Shown: positions 1-12,038, counted from the stretch's first letter. The stretch: 64,000 bases of DNA from Unio delphinus (GCA_029339505.1 JAQISU010000115.1:3559001-3623000), one strand, 5' to 3'. Notes: generated by a model from the sequence alone, not told the origin. A program made the numbers and translations.

Positions 1-1051
1 GAACCGGGGTAATTATATCGAGGGCGGTCATCTCTTAGATATCGAGTACCAAAAAAAGGGTGGGTTATAGTAGTTATTAATATTATATTTATACAACCCC
101 AAGACAAGTGGGGCAATAATATATAATAACTAATAAATCATCGTCATCATCATCATCTTCATCATCGCCAGACCCGCCACCACCTAACAAAGTGGTTTAT
201 TCAGTGGTGCAAGTATATTTTAGTGCATACTAGTACGGTATCTACCCCTCCCCTCCCCAACCACCAGCACATCTTACCGGTACGGCCGTACTAGTAAAAG
301 TGAGTTACTTATTTTAGTCCACGTCACGCCTGAAAGAAATGAATTTTTTGTTCTATAAAGCTGTGTCAAATTCGTATTAGTAATTAATTTAATAAATGTT
401 GAAATTCCACGATATATTATCTCTAACATGTAATTCACAATTTGTTTGCGTTTATTAATTATGTTCATTTTCAAACAGTACATGGGTATACTCCCTTTAC
501 GAGAAATGCACTTTACAAAAACGAGTGGAGGCGGGAGGAATCGAGGCGCCCTTGGGCAATTAACTTTTGTGGCCTCTATTTTGCGACAAAGAATAGGTTT
601 TTTGTATGTTGCCAACTTCTTCCTTTTCGCCTCTCTCTCAATATAAAGTTTGTGCAGAATTGTCTCCCTTACACTAGAGTGAAGGTAAAATAACATGAGA
701 ATTTCAGCTGAAAAAATCACGACGGCCCTCCAATTCGCCAGGCGCATGTTGGCAGTTGCTCCCCCCTCCCTTTGCAAATTTGCAAATGTGGTCTTCCATT
801 TTCGATATTTTTACAAGAGCTAGCGAATTTACATTGCTTACTCTACGGCAAACAGCTATGATAATGTCAGGACTTTCACATCTGATCCAGTATCCATCGT
901 GCCAGCCATCTGCTACAGGCACTGTCTGATATTCGTAGTATGTAGACAGTCATATAACGACGACAAATAACCAATTGCCATTACTACGGTGAAGATCATC
1001 ATTTATTTACTACTATAAAATGTAAATTTAAAACTATCGTATCCAACTTAC
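1..1051. other. Non-coding DNA, intron of the SLC5 gene
   Basis: No conserved protein segment or further SLC5 exon is seen here. The stretch contains a short TCA-rich run near 140-170 and a T-rich block. It is most simply the intron that follows exon 6 on the minus strand. Confidence 0.5.
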
Positions 1052-1125
1052 TTGAAGAATTCTATTCTGTCGCCTTTGTACGCGATTTCCCATACTCTTT
1101 CCACGCCACCAAGTACATTGCAACC
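1052..1125 (-). CDS. SLC5-family transporter, exon 6
   Basis: This 74-bp exon has a TTTTAG acceptor and an AA|GTAAGT donor. It encodes GCNVLGGVERVWEIA followed by YKGDRIEFF, matching the family's GG..RVWE.A..GGRI.F loop. It ends with two bases of a codon, so a further exon is required. I see none in positions 1-1051, so the gene continues beyond the left edge. Confidence 0.8.
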
Positions 1126-1169
1126 CTAAAATAATGTCAGATTTATTTTTGATAAACCATCCAGTCAGC

Positions 1170-1312
1170 CAGCAACCTCAAAACATGCATTCATACATAA
1201 ATACATAATACGGCCAGCCACGTCAATACATGCATTCATACATAAATACATATTATGACCAGCCACGTCAATACATACATTCATACATAAATACATATTA
1301 CGACAGCTTGTC
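1170..1312. repeat. Three-copy minisatellite (about 46-bp unit)
   Basis: Three near-identical units contain CCACGTCAATACATGCATTC and then ACATAAATACATATTA. The small ORF over this stretch is a by-product of the repeat. Confidence 0.85.
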
Positions 1313-1602
1313 GTAAACCTGTTGTCAAAGATAGTACAAATATCCCTTAAAGAAAAAATGCAACGAAACATTTTCAGGAATAGGCGCATTCGCTTGTTTA
1401 AGTAGTTATAACCATGACTGTTTTTTTTTTTATAAAAAAAACATCAAGTAAAGCCTTTTTAGAAGTGTAATCTTGAATGCCAGACTGCAACTGCGTACTT
1501 TGAGTTTCTAAAATCACGCAGGTAGAAGAGAATAATTTAAAGTAAGTATGGGACAGGTCTTTTCGTAGCATGTTCCCATTTTCATTTAGACGTACCTTAC
1601 TA

Positions 1603-1652
1603 AAGGTTAATAATAAAATTCGCCTTTCCGATATCAAAGTTTAGCAATATAT

Positions 1653-1733
<81 letters not shown>

Positions 1734-1875
1734 GTTAATAATTAAAATTCGCCTTTCCGATATAAAAAATTGGGAATATCTGTACAGTTTAACAATAAAA
1801 TTCGCCCTTCTGATATCAAAGCGGCGGTAATATCTCTATAGCTTAATAATAAAATTCGCACTTCCGATATCACGG
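1603..1875. repeat. Dispersed short repeats around a (TA)n tract
   Basis: Four diverged copies of a motif like TTAATAATAAAATTCGCCTT with CCGATATC after it occur at about 1605, 1735, 1790 and 1845. The first two flank an uninterrupted-looking (TA)n microsatellite at 1647-1731. Confidence 0.75.
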
Positions 1876-2083
1876 CTTAATCGCTGTTTGGTATCTATAT
1901 CTGACTTTATTTTTGTAATAAATAATATTTAATGTTTTAAAAAAAATTCAAAGAAGTTAATTTCTCTTTCTTGGACAACTTATTTTTCGGGAATGAATCT
2001 AACAAAAATCACAATAAAAACAAAACAAAACGGAAAAAACGTTGAGCAATTTTGTATTGACTTGCTCGCGCTTTATGACGCAC

Positions 2084-2164
2084 CTTAATTAGTACAGCCA
2101 GCATTCCTGCAAACATCACCATCGTCTGAAAAACATCAGTCCATATCACCGCTTTCAGGCCTCC
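2084..2164 (-). CDS. SLC5-family transporter, exon 5
   Basis: This 81-bp exon (27 codons, phase 0 at both ends) lies between a TTACAACAG acceptor and an AAG|GTGCGT donor. It encodes [20 protein letters not shown] then MLAVLIK. The GGLKAVxWTDxFQ signature is one of the most diagnostic strings of the SLC5 family and falls in the core sodium-symporter fold. Confidence 0.9.
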
Positions 2165-3445
2165 CTGTTGTAAGTAAGTGCAAAATAAATGATTAATCTT
2201 GTTGAGTCTCTCGTGTGTTCTTAATCACTGAATGATGAGAAATACATTAAACACGAATCACACACACACACACACAACTAGCAAATAAAACTAAAATGAA
2301 ATCAAAAGAAACCAAATAATAACAATAAATTAATAAAATAAAATCTAAGAGATTAACCATTTATACAATTCTAAGTAGCGGACTACAAATTAGATATGAC
2401 CTGATAACTGTCAATGCTTGCGTGTCTGGACATGACTCCTCTCTGCTGAATTTTATATCCTAAGTTTATCACAGGTACAAGAATATTAACACTTTCTCTT
2501 AGAGACGTAACGATTACAGATCTTCCTTTCCTCACTTACTTCTTGTAACTTATTGAAAATTATTCTTTGCTATAAGGGTCAGTTAAGATAACGCATACAA
2601 TGTTAGGTCTTATTCACACTCCCGTCCAAAGTTCTCCTAACGCTAGTATATTTTAACTGCATTGGTAGAATTAGCGAAGACATTACTGAATGCATTACAG
2701 AACTCAGATTCGTAAGGAACATATGTATCTCATTAACGTCTTCAAGAGCTACGGGCATTTGAAGAATTTCAGAAGAGCAATATCATATGGTAAACGCCAT
2801 TTGCTAGCTCTTACAAAAGACTTTAAAATCTTTTTGCTAATCCAGTAGGTTGATATGTTACTCAAACATATTCAGAAATATCATAAAAACTTTGCTTATT
2901 ATTCTTAATCGCTTCAAATGCACTTAACTCGAGAAGGGCATTTGAAGAGGTGGCAAAGAACATTAGTCAACATTTAAAAGGAATTACTATTCCTAAGAAA
3001 GATCTGTATCCCATTAACATTTTCTAGAGTTGAAATGATTGGAAGAGTTCTAGATGAACAAGAATATTATAACTACCCCTTAAAACGATAACGGTATACA
3101 AATCTTGGTTGGTTCACTTAATTCTTGCAATGTATTCGGTAATACGTTTGAAATCACCTCCATTAGCAGGGTCAGTTTAAATATGAAATCACAACAGTTC
3201 ATATATGTAAGAAAAGTTAGGTATTCTCCTATTTCTCTTGCGAAAATTCCCCTAACGCTCGTACATCTTCAACACTATTAAGGGAGTTTGCTAAGAGCAT
3301 TTGCCAATTGGTCACAAAGAAATGACTGTTTAAGATGTGTTTCTCGTTATCGTCTTCAAGAGCTAAGGGCATTGGAATAATTATAGTAGAGTGACTAGCT
3401 ATGATTGCAAGCCTGGTGATGGGTGTGTGTAATGGAGTGGGACCT
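2165..3445. other. Intron 4 of the SLC5 gene, diverged internal repeats
   Basis: This is non-coding DNA between exons 4 and 5. Diverged copies of AGAGCTA(C/A)GGGCATT recur at about 2745, 2935 and 3357, suggesting an old tandem duplication. No conserved protein segment was found. Confidence 0.5.
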
Positions 3446-3801
<356 letters not shown>

Positions 3802-3802
<1 letters not shown>

Positions 3803-3869
3803 AGGGTTGTATAAAATGTGCAGACAACTCCAATGATAATTATTACTGACCAAGTCGGAAGTGGCGTCA
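3802..3869 (-). CDS. SLC5-family transporter, exon 4
   Basis: This 68-bp exon runs from a TTTCTAG acceptor to a CTA|GTAAGT donor. It encodes TPLPTWSVIIIIG and VVCTFYTTL, corresponding to the conserved transmembrane segment that precedes GGLKAV in SLC5 proteins. Exons 3 and 4 together make 120 bases, so the frame is kept. A (GA)n microsatellite starts only a few bases beyond the donor site. Confidence 0.82.
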
Positions 3870-4343
3870 CTAGAAATAGACATTTGAAAACTCCTTAATT
3901 AATTATAGCATGCTCTCATTAACTTTACGCCCTGCTATTTATCTACAACATTAGGAACGTATACATAGATAAATCACACACGACCACATTAATGGAATAG
4001 TACAAAGATGTGTGTGCCTTTGTGCCTTCTAGTGTACTTTTTTGTGTGTCTTGCGGGAAATTTGAACACAAATTGCCTAATTGTAGTTGAATGAGGTTTT
4101 CACTTATTGCAGCGTCTATCCAATCTCATATCACAAGACTGGGTTTGATTTTTTAAGTGTAAGGTTTCCTGAAAACCAGTCTGGTATTTTACACACCGAT
4201 CAAATCAGGACGAATCGTTGAAACGAATTAAATTCTGGAACATCTACGGATTCATTGAAAAGATATCTGAAATTGGTTCCCTCCAGATTAAATATTTATT
4301 GCCACAATGTAATTATATTAGATAATCATTAAAATCATTATTA

Positions 4344-4576
4344 TGAAACATACGATTATCTTTATTCTGAAAGAATAATATAACAGACGTGATTATCTTT
4401 ATTCTGAAAGAATAATATAACAGACGTGATTATCTTTATTCTGAAAGAATAATATAACAGACGTGATTATCTTTATTCTGAAAGAATAATATAACAGACG
4501 TGATTATCTTTGTTCTGAAAGAATAATATAACAGACGTGATTATCTTTATTCTGAAAGAATAATATAACAGACGCC
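4344..4576. repeat. Minisatellite, 37-bp unit, six copies
   Basis: The unit contains TGATTATCTTTATTCTGAAA followed by GAATAATATAACAGACG. Each unit carries the imperfect palindrome TTATTCTGAAAGAATAA, so the array could form a row of small hairpins. Confidence 0.95.
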
Positions 4577-4909
4577 TTTTTACGATGAGTGAAGACATAT
4601 ATTGTATTTTAGGGTTTAATCATTTTGAAAAAGCCACCGTAAATGGAATCAGAAGCTATCAAAGATTTGCTCCTACTTAAGAAGGCAAAGTTAATCTACA
4701 AAGTATTCACCTTAAATGATTTAAAGCGTTCTGAACATGAACATTTAGAACAAATTTCCTAATTTATTTTTCAGTAAATCCCAGGTGTGTTTTCAAATAA
4801 AAAGGCAAAAAATTGGCAAATGTATTAAAATAATTTTTTGACTGAAGCTGAATGTTTGTGGGTTTTCATCGAATATATTGACTAGTAAAATTAATAATTA
4901 CGGACCTAC

Positions 4910-4961
4910 CTGAATTAAGTGCAGTCGACGGACCATACAGAACTATTCCCATACCAATAGT
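4910..4961 (-). CDS. SLC5-family transporter, exon 3
   Basis: This 52-bp exon lies between a TTTTGCTAG acceptor and a CAG|GTAGGT donor. It encodes TIGMGIVLYGPSTALNS, the transmembrane stretch equivalent to the family's TGIVIYAPALALN segment. It starts in phase 0 and ends after one base of the next codon, which is completed by the first two bases of exon 4. The matching phases support the assignment. Confidence 0.82.
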
Positions 4962-5219
4962 CTAGCAAAATAGGAATAAAAATCATTTCATTGCATTTGT
5001 TTGCTTTAAATGATTTCACAAACTGTTTGAATAATAACAAAATGCCCCCCCCCCACTAATCAAAGGTTTGAAACTACAAGTAAATTTTACAGACGGATTC
5101 TGAACTATTTTGGCCTTTCACCTCATTAACTATTAATTATATTACAACTTTGTATTTACAAACTTACTATCTGGCATTGGTTTCGATTTTTCACAACAAG
5201 TTTGCATCTGAAATTCCTA

Positions 5220-5358
5220 AGAAGCCATTTAATATACAAGTCCCAATGAAGAAATTGAATATACAAGTCCCAATGAGAGCCATTTAATATACAAGTCCTA
5301 ATGAAGCCATTTGATATGCAAGTCCTAATGAAGCCATTTGATATGCAAGTCCAGACGA
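5220..5358. repeat. Minisatellite with about 26-bp units
   Basis: Five diverged copies of AAGCCATTTAATATACAAGT plus CCTAATG make up this block, which lies in the SLC5 intron between exons 2 and 3. Confidence 0.85.
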
Positions 5359-5541
5359 AATCTTTAATATGCACCAAATATTTTAAAAGAAAACCTTGTA
5401 GCCAAGTTACGGACTTGTTCATATGGACTTATTAAGACATGATAGTAATTTAAGTCTTCTTTTCAATATGAAATTTAGTTAAATATGTACGAAAGTTTAC
5501 AGTTCTTAAGAGAATGACGGCGGTTCCATAGATAGAACTGT

Positions 5542-5700
5542 CAGATGTAGTGTTATAACTGTCAGATGTGGTCTCATAACTGTCAGATGTAGTGTGATAA
5601 CTGTCAGATGTAGTGTCATAATTGTCAGATTAGTGTCATAACTGTCAGATGTAGTGTCATAACTGTCAAATGTAGTGTCATAATTGTCAGATGTTGTGTC
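5542..5700. repeat. Minisatellite with about 21-bp units
   Basis: Seven to eight copies of ACTGTCAGATGTAGTGTCAT with small length changes. It lies in an SLC5 intron. Confidence 0.9.
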
Positions 5701-5876
5701 AACCTTCAGTCATCGGCGTGAAAAAGATGTATCACAAATCCTTGTGTCCGCAATGTTCTCTTCACTGGTTTAACACAAGTCTTCTGAAGCTACGATGAAG
5801 GCAACTTAATAAATAGAACAAACTAGTTTGTAAGACTTTAAAATAAAAGTGCTATAGTATGTTTAGGTCTATTTCA

Positions 5877-6092
5877 ATCTTTAATGTGATTCACATACAT
5901 TACATAGTCTTTAGTGTGATTCACATACATTGCATAGTCTTTAATGTGATTCACATACATTACATAGTCTTTAGTGTGATTCACATACATTGCATAGTCT
6001 TTAATGTGATTCACATACATTACATAGTCTTTAATGTGATTCACATACATTACATAGTCTTTAATGTGATTCACATACATTGCATAGTCTTT
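5877..6092. repeat. Minisatellite, 30-bp unit, seven copies
   Basis: The unit contains TAGTCTTTAATGTGATTCAC and then ATACATTACA. Because 30 is a multiple of 3 and no stops occur, both strands show repetitive open frames, which I do not treat as genes. Confidence 0.95.
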
Positions 6093-6353
6093 CTTGCGTT
6101 CGCCAATATAAGCTTACCTTGATAACATTATGTAATAACTGAACTTCCTATAAGCCTACTGATAAAGTAATGTAAGAACTAAACTTCCTATTTTACAGAA
6201 GTCATGAAGTCATCAAATTTGAAAATCTCTAACGCAATATGCAGGAAATAACTGCTAGTTTTCATATAATGTGGCTTTAGCTAGTCGAATTACCTTGTAC
6301 AAAGACTTTGTTAAAGGAATCAATAATTTTAATGTAATGTACCTTATACTCAC

Positions 6354-6422
6354 CGTCCGAATTATGAACACAGCAGCACCATATAGCCGAACAGATTTTG
6401 ACCCATATCTCGTCTCCAAATA
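6354..6422 (-). CDS. SLC5-family transporter, exon 2
   Basis: This 69-bp exon sits between a TTTTTAG acceptor and a GTGAGT-like donor (ACG|GTGAGTA). It encodes YLETRYGSKSVRLYG followed by AAVFIIRT, which matches the family pattern YEYLELRFG...VR..GT..FI.QT that comes right after the exon 1 segment. The phase is 0 at both ends. The Ty3/gypsy element begins only about 110 bp away, in the preceding intron. The exon is too short to give a useful ORF of its own and was found by homology and splice sites. Confidence 0.83.
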
Positions 6423-6537
6423 CTAAAAATAATAAGACACAAACATTTCATACACTTATTGTCGTTGATAATTTAACCCGATTGCCTTTCAGCTTAGGGA
6501 ACATTTTCCCTATTGGGAACTTAGGATTCACTTCAAC

Positions 6538-6728
6538 TATCATGGAAAATGAGGGAGTCTCAGGTTGCTTGAACAGTCTTTATTAACACACCTTCACAGT
6601 ACACGTCCATAACTTTCTATATTGTATCGCGGCGCCCTCTATCCAGGGAGCAGTCCCTATCTAATGTTGCAACTACTAAGGGGAGCAGTTATTAATTAGA
6701 AATAACAAGTAAACTACAATATGTCACA
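6538..6728 (-). repeat. 3' LTR of the Ty3/gypsy element
   Basis: This 191-bp copy of the LTR lies after the integrase region. Its terminal CA has changed (left end reads TATCATGG on the plus strand versus TGCCATGG in the other copy). Confidence 0.92.
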
Positions 6729-6742
6729 TCTCCCCTCTTCTA
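6729..6742 (-). other. Polypurine tract of the Ty3/gypsy element
   Basis: On the minus strand the run AGAAGAGGGGAGA ends exactly at the 3' LTR start TGTGACA, as expected for the plus-strand primer of reverse transcription. Confidence 0.8.
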
Positions 6743-7012
6743 AGATTATCAGAACATAAGATTTTGCTTATTAGTAAATAAGAAAAACAATGAATCAATT
6801 CCATTATAAAAGAAAACATTAAAGTAAACAATGAATTTACTGTCTTTGTATCTGGCATGTCCACTGATAGAAATTAACGGAATTGATTTATATAAAAGGT
6901 TACTGTAAACTTGCACAAGATAGTCCTGAATATAATACTATAGCAATCTAAAAGTCCAATTCAGAAATCGAATACTAAACTACGCGTTGGCACATTTATA
7001 AAAGTCACTTTC

Positions 7013-9785
7013 TTAGACAAAATCATTGAATCTGGCTGGTTTTCGGACGACTCTCCCACTTAACGTCCGCACTGGAGTGTTTGGGCTATTGGACCCATTT
7101 GGTACCGCTGGCTTGCTGGGGGTTGACGTCCGCACTGGAGTGTTTTGGCTATTGGGGGTTGGCTGGACTGGGTCACACTGGGTGGTACATTCATCCGATG
7201 GTGGTACGGGCTCCATGTTATTTAGAGACTTTGTGCTGGAATCCAAATGACTCCTGACAGTACACTGTGGGGACTCTGTTACAATGTCTGTAGACGTATT
7301 TGTCTCAACACTGAAAGTAGATTCTCAGGGCTTTTTATCCGCATAACATGGATTCGATTGCGCCTGTATATCCCTTGGGGAGTTTTTACCAAGTAGCTTC
7401 TTCGATCTTTGTCGGCTTGAATAACTATGCCAGGTGTTGACCACTTGTTATCATTTCCATGCCATTTAATTCTGACGCTGTCTCCCTCATTAATATCTGG
7501 CAAATTGCGTGTAGTGTAGCACCGGTTGTAAAATAATTCATATCTTTGTTTTGTCTTACGGTCTCTCTGCCTGATGATTTTGAGGTTTGGCCACTTGGGG
7601 TTTAACTTCTTTTCAATAATGGGCAAGGTGGTCCTCATCTGGCGTCCCATCATCAATTGGGCTGGGCTAGTACCTGTCGCAGCCGTCGGTGTGGTTCTAT
7701 AAGCCATCAAGGCAAGGAATACATCATTCTGCATAAGTATAGATTTTGCTATTTTGACACCACTTTCTGCCTCACCATTCGCTTGTGGGTAGCAAGGACT
7801 GGTAAATACTTGTTTGAAGTTGTATTTCTCCGCAAACTCCTTGAATTCTGATGAAACGAACTGGGTCCCGTTGTCTGAAACTACAATTTCTGGGATTCCC
7901 CATCGTGCAAATGTGCTCTTTAGCTTTCCAATTACTTGCTGGCAGGTTATTTTTGTTAGATGCATAATTTCCAGATAGCGTGAAAAGTAGTCAATAGCTA
8001 CCAGGTATCTTTCTTGTTTGACTTCACAAATATCAATTGCAATTTTCTGCCATGGTCGGTCTGGTAGAGAGGTTGTCTTCAATGGTTCCCTCTTCTGTGC
8101 TGGCTTTCTAATCTGACAAGATTCACATGTCTCTATTTTGTCTTGGATCTGTCTCGCGATTCCTGGCCACCATACACAACTTTGGGCTCTTTCACGACAT
8201 TTGGCTAATCCCTGATGACCCTCGTGAATGTTATCCAGAATTCCGGGCCTCAAGACTGTAGGTATAATAACCCTGTCCCTGAAGAGAAATAGGTCGTTCT
8301 GAAGTGAGAGTTCACTGCGTACAGCAAGGTATGGTTGTACATATAGGGGACAACTATTTTTCTTATCCGGCCATCCATTTCTGGTGAAGGTCATTGCAGT
8401 CTGCAGATTGTGGTCACTCCTGTAACCTTCTTTTATTTGTTCTAATTTCGTATCGGAAATTAGCCTGCATGCCTCCATTGACTCTATAAAAACTTCCATT
8501 TCCTCTTCGTACGTGGCGTCCCGGTCCAGGAGAGGGCTCCGAGAAAGGGTGTCTGGAACTACTAAAAGTTTCCCAGCAACATAGTCTGCCTTTGCGTTGA
8601 AGCGTCTTAACCGCATCAACAGTCGTTGACACCTTAAAGGGTCTTTATCTAAATCATGTGTGTTGATCAATGGCACTAAAGGTTTGTGGTCTGTATGCAA
8701 TCTGAACGAGTCCAGTCCAACAAGATATCGTGAAAACTTTTCACAAGCTCACACACATGCAAGGCACTCCTTCTCTATTTGTGCATATTTAACCTCTGCA
8801 GGGGTGAGTGTTCTTGAACAAAAGGCAACTGGCTTGAGTTTTTCTCCATGTTGTTGGAATATTGCCCCACCAATTCCATAACTGCTGGCATCAGCGCTGA
8901 CAACAGTTAACTTGTTAGGGTCATAAAACGTTAAGACTGGCGTGGATGTCAGCATCTCCTTGACTTTCGTGAAGGCATAATCCTGGTCTGGGCCCCAATA
9001 CCAGGCTGTGTCTGATTTCAGCAGGTCCAAAATTGGTCGCATTATTGTAGATAAGTCTGGGAGAAATCTACCAAGGTAGTTGATCATGCCCATGGTGCGA
9101 CGAAGCTCACTGATATTTAATGGAGCAGGAAGCTCTTTCACTGCAGCAACCTTTGCTGGACTGGGGCGTATGCCATCCTAGCTAATCACGTGCCCAAAGA
9201 ATTCCAATTTATTCTTTCTAAATTCACATTTTTCTTTGTTGAGCTTCATTCCACTCCTGTTGAGCTTTTCTATAACGAAATTTAGTCGTCTGTCATGCTC
9301 CTCTAAGGTTCTGCCATAAATGAGTATATCATCCATAATGGCCTCAGCCCCTTCATAGCCAGTCAGCAGCTCTGTCATTTTTCTCTGAAAAACCTCTGGA
9401 GCCGACGTAATACCAAATGGAACTCGTTTAAAACAGAAGCGACCCAGCGGAGTAATAAAGGTGGTCAGTTTTGCACTTTCTGGATGTAAGGGTATTTGAT
9501 ACAATCCGCTTTCTGCATCAAGTTTGGAGAAGACAGTTGAGCCTATCAGCTTCGGTGATATATCATCTAGAGTAGGGAGCATATATCTTTCCCGTTTGAC
9601 AGCTTCATTGAGCTTCTTCAAGTCAACACAAATTCTGACTTTGTCATTTTTCTTAGGGACTGATACCATAGGCGCACACCATTCTGTGGGCTCTGTTACT
9701 TCTTCAATGATGCATTCCTGCTGCATATGGAGCAATTCTTCTTTCACATTCGACAACAAAGGAAACGGAACACGCCTGGGTGCAG
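7013..9785 (-). pseudogene. Pol region: reverse transcriptase, RNase H and integrase, interrupted
   Basis: The reverse transcriptase occupies 9178-9759, with VRICVDLKKLN, FSKLDAESGLYQIPL, PFGITSAPEVFQ and the catalytic MDD in AIMDDILIYGR. A stop codon at about 9178 interrupts the frame. RT thumb and RNase H follow (8749-9141, TPVLTFYDP and DASSYGIGG), ended by another stop near 8747. At 7279-8700 come the RNase H tail (HTDHKPL) and an integrase with the HHCC zinc site (HEGHQG...CESCQ) and DDE residues (AIDICEV, VVSDNGTQF, NGEAESG). A further frame change leaves the C-terminal tail at 7013-7246, ending SGRVVRKPARFNDFV. The domains are well preserved, so decay is recent. Confidence 0.9.
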
Positions 9786-11069
9786 TTATATACTGTATGG
9801 CCTGGCATCATCCTGGAGAGTGATCTTCACTGGCTCACACTTCAACAGGCCAAAGTGCCCAAAGGCTGTTTTGTTGATCTCTTCAACTATTTTCACAAGA
9901 CCCATCGCGTGTGCAACTGCACGACCAAGGAGATTATTGGCACGTTGTCCCTTGATGACAAATACCCGAAACTGGTATGATACTTTCTTATATGTAGTAT
10001 GTGCCATAAACTCGCCTTTTGAATCCAGAATCCCTCCAGGGCTACACAACCTGGATTCCGATTGTCTAAGCTTTGGTCTTGTTGGAAGAGAGTTGTATGT
10101 TGCTTCAGACATAACTGTTGCATCTGCTCCCGTGTCTATTTTGAAGTGAACTGGGGCTCCACAAATGTTTAAAATCACACGCCATGCCTCCTTATCATCG
10201 TCACACATAGTTACTGAGCCAAGGAACAATGTTTCTTGGTATTCTGCATAATCTGTAGCTGGTATTTCATTAAATGTGACCTCATTTACTTTCTTAGAGC
10301 GACAGACAATGGCAAAGTGGTCAAGTTTGTTACAACTTCTGCACCGTTTTCCTTTAGCGGGACATCTCTCACCTCTACCATGCCGCCTGTTGCATTTGTG
10401 ACAGGTTTGTTGTGCTGTTGTTTGACCAATCTGATTTAGTTTGCGCCACTGACGTTGTCCTTTTTGGTTGGTCGACCATGGTTTAGTGCTTGATGCCTTG
10501 TTCTGTTTAGAGATTTCATCAAATTTTTTGTCCGTCTGACTTTGGTCGCGTAACTGACTTTTAACCAGTTCTGACTGTCTCGCTATTTGTATGGCCTTCA
10601 CTAAGGTGAGGTCAGCCTCCATTTGTAGTTTTTCCGAAACCTCTTTATCCCGAATTCCAATTACAAGACGATCCCTTATTGTTTCATCCTTTTGTGCGCC
10701 AAAGTCACAATGGTCGGCAATTTCATACAGCTTTCTTACAAATTCCTCCACCGACTCTCCTGGAATTTGACTAAGTTGGTGAAACCGCGCTCTTTCATGG
10801 ATTACATTGCTCTTGGGGACAAAGTAATCATCAAATTTCTGCAAAACTGGGGCGTATTTGTCGGCATCATCATCGTTAGCAAACTCAAACGATTTAAATA
10901 TTTGTTCTGCTTCTTTCCCCATTACATATATTAGTGAACTTACTTGAACTGCCTCATCTTCCTTGTTTAACTTGGTGGCGATCCTAAAGCGCGCGAAACG
11001 CTGTTTCCAATCCGGCCACTCCACTGGCTTCCCAAAGTTAAAGCTCTCCGGTGCCTGGAATTTCGCCAT
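9786..11069 (-). CDS. Gag and protease region of the Ty3/gypsy element
   Basis: This open frame of about 427 codons starts at an ATG at 11069 (MAKFQAPESF). The N-terminal half is a capsid-type Gag (FxxWKQRFxRFR, then YVMGKEAEQIF, and GESVEEFVRKLYEIADHC). It is followed by two zinc knuckles (CHKCNRRHGRGERC and CRSCNKLDHFAIVC) and an aspartic protease start with the catalytic triad motif DTGAD. The protease is followed within the same frame by LLGR, which fits the retropepsin fold. The frame is lost by a one-base shift just before reverse transcriptase, so the polyprotein is interrupted there. Confidence 0.9.
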   Translation of the reverse strand: MAKFQAPESFNFGKPVEWPDWKQRFARFRIATKLNKEDEAVQVSSLIYVMGKEAEQIFKSFEFANDDDADKYAPVLQKFDDYFVPKSNVIHERARFHQLSQIPGESVEEFVRKLYEIADHCDFGAQKDETIRDRLVIGIRDKEVSEKLQMEADLTLVKAIQIARQSELVKSQLRDQSQTDKKFDEISKQNKASSTKPWSTNQKGQRQWRKLNQIGQTTAQQTCHKCNRRHGRGERCPAKGKRCRSCNKLDHFAIVCRSKKVNEVTFNEIPATDYAEYQETLFLGSVTMCDDDKEAWRVILNICGAPVHFKIDTGADATVMSEATYNSLPTRPKLRQSESRLCSPGGILDSKGEFMAHTTYKKVSYQFRVFVIKGQRANNLLGRAVAHAMGLVKIVEEINKTAFGHFGLLKCEPVKITLQDDARPYSI

Positions 11070-11100
11070 TTTCACTCACTATAAAAGTTTATGTATCCTT

Positions 11101-11120
11101 TGGAATCACATCTGACACCA
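11101..11120 (-). other. Primer-binding site of the Ty3/gypsy element
   Basis: Directly inside the 5' LTR the minus strand reads TGGTGTCAGATGTGATTCCA. TGGTGTCAGA is typical of primer sites complementary to the 3' end of a leucine-type tRNA. The tRNA identity is recalled from family knowledge and was not checked here. Confidence 0.7.
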
Positions 11121-11311
11121 TGCCATGGAAAATGAGGGAGTCTCAGGTTGCTTGAACAGTCTTTATTAACACACCTTCGCATTACACGTCCATAACTTTC
11201 TATATTGTATCGCGGCGCCCTCTATCCAGGGAGCAGTCCCTATCTAATGTTGCAACTACTAAGGGGAGCAGTTATTAATTAGAACTAACAAATAAACTAT
11301 AATATGTCACA
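11121..11311 (-). repeat. 5' LTR of the Ty3/gypsy element
   Basis: This 191-bp repeat matches 6538-6728 with a handful of differences, so insertion is not brand new. It lies upstream of gag on the minus strand. Confidence 0.93.
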
Positions 11312-11929
11312 TCAACCATTCGTGCGAACGTTAATCCGTCTCCACATCGTTATCTACTCTGCAACGTGATTGGGCTTGAGAAAAACAATAATGCATATTG
11401 CATACCGAAATTGGTATCAAGTATGCATTGCTATTTTTTCACCCCATTACTTAACCGATACTGGTATCAATGCTGTATTGTTATTACATGACAGTATATA
11501 CCCCACCGAAACTTACATCATATCAGTCTAGTTTATATTCATACCATTCGCTCAGCACGTGTAAAATTTGTTTGTGCTATATTTCGATAACCACCACCAC
11601 CCCACACAAAGAAACGCTACATACTTAGAATTTTATTTTCTAATTCATATTTTATAAATTTGCCCGAAAAATATTTTGCTAAAGAATGTATTTACTTTCA
11701 CTTGCATGCCATATTCAACATGTAAAAACACAAACTTTGCTTTCACCAAGGAAAGTGGGTCACATCCTCATAGAACATGCGTTAAAAATCCAGATTCATT
11801 GTGGTAGAAGATCTATATATTCCAAAATGATGTTTTTCTTATTTTGGGTCTGTGTATTTTCGTAATTTGTGACCAAACTTTCAACGTATGTCCATCTCTA
11901 CATCAGAATGTGTGACAATCGTATCATCA

Positions 11930-12038
11930 TGGTCTATATCGTATCATCATGATCTATATCGTATCATCATGTCCTACATCGTATCATAATGACCTATATC
12001 GTATCACCATGGCCTATATCGTATCATCATGGCCTATT
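11930..12038. repeat. Minisatellite with 20-bp unit
   Basis: About six copies of CATCATGGCCTATATCGTAT with point changes. Confidence 0.92.

Larger units (their letters stand above)
6538..11311 (-). mobile_element. Ty3/gypsy LTR retrotransposon (Mag/C-clade-like), defective
   Basis: This is a complete element of 4,774 bp with two 191-bp LTRs (6538-6728 and 11121-11311). It is flanked by a 5-bp target duplication TCAAC at 6533-6537 and 11312-11316. On its coding (minus) strand the LTR opens TGTGACA. The polyprotein order is Gag, zinc knuckles, protease, reverse transcriptase, RNase H, integrase, as in Ty3/gypsy. Reading is broken by at least two nonsense codons and two frameshifts, so it is not autonomous now. 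It sits in intron 1 of the SLC5 gene, in the same orientation as that gene. The gag-pol layout without env recalls the Mag-type elements common in molluscs, but a clade call needs a tree. Confidence 0.93.

Noticed and set aside
704..922. Possible further SLC5 exon or small gene
   Set aside because: The 72-codon frame has no family motif and no fitting splice sites after exon 6.
5859..6122. His/Ile/Val repeat protein
   Set aside because: The frame is a by-product of a seven-copy 30-bp minisatellite; 30 bp is divisible by 3.
9524..10149. Plus-strand frames over the retrotransposon
   Set aside because: Antisense shadows of the reverse transcriptase and gag regions.
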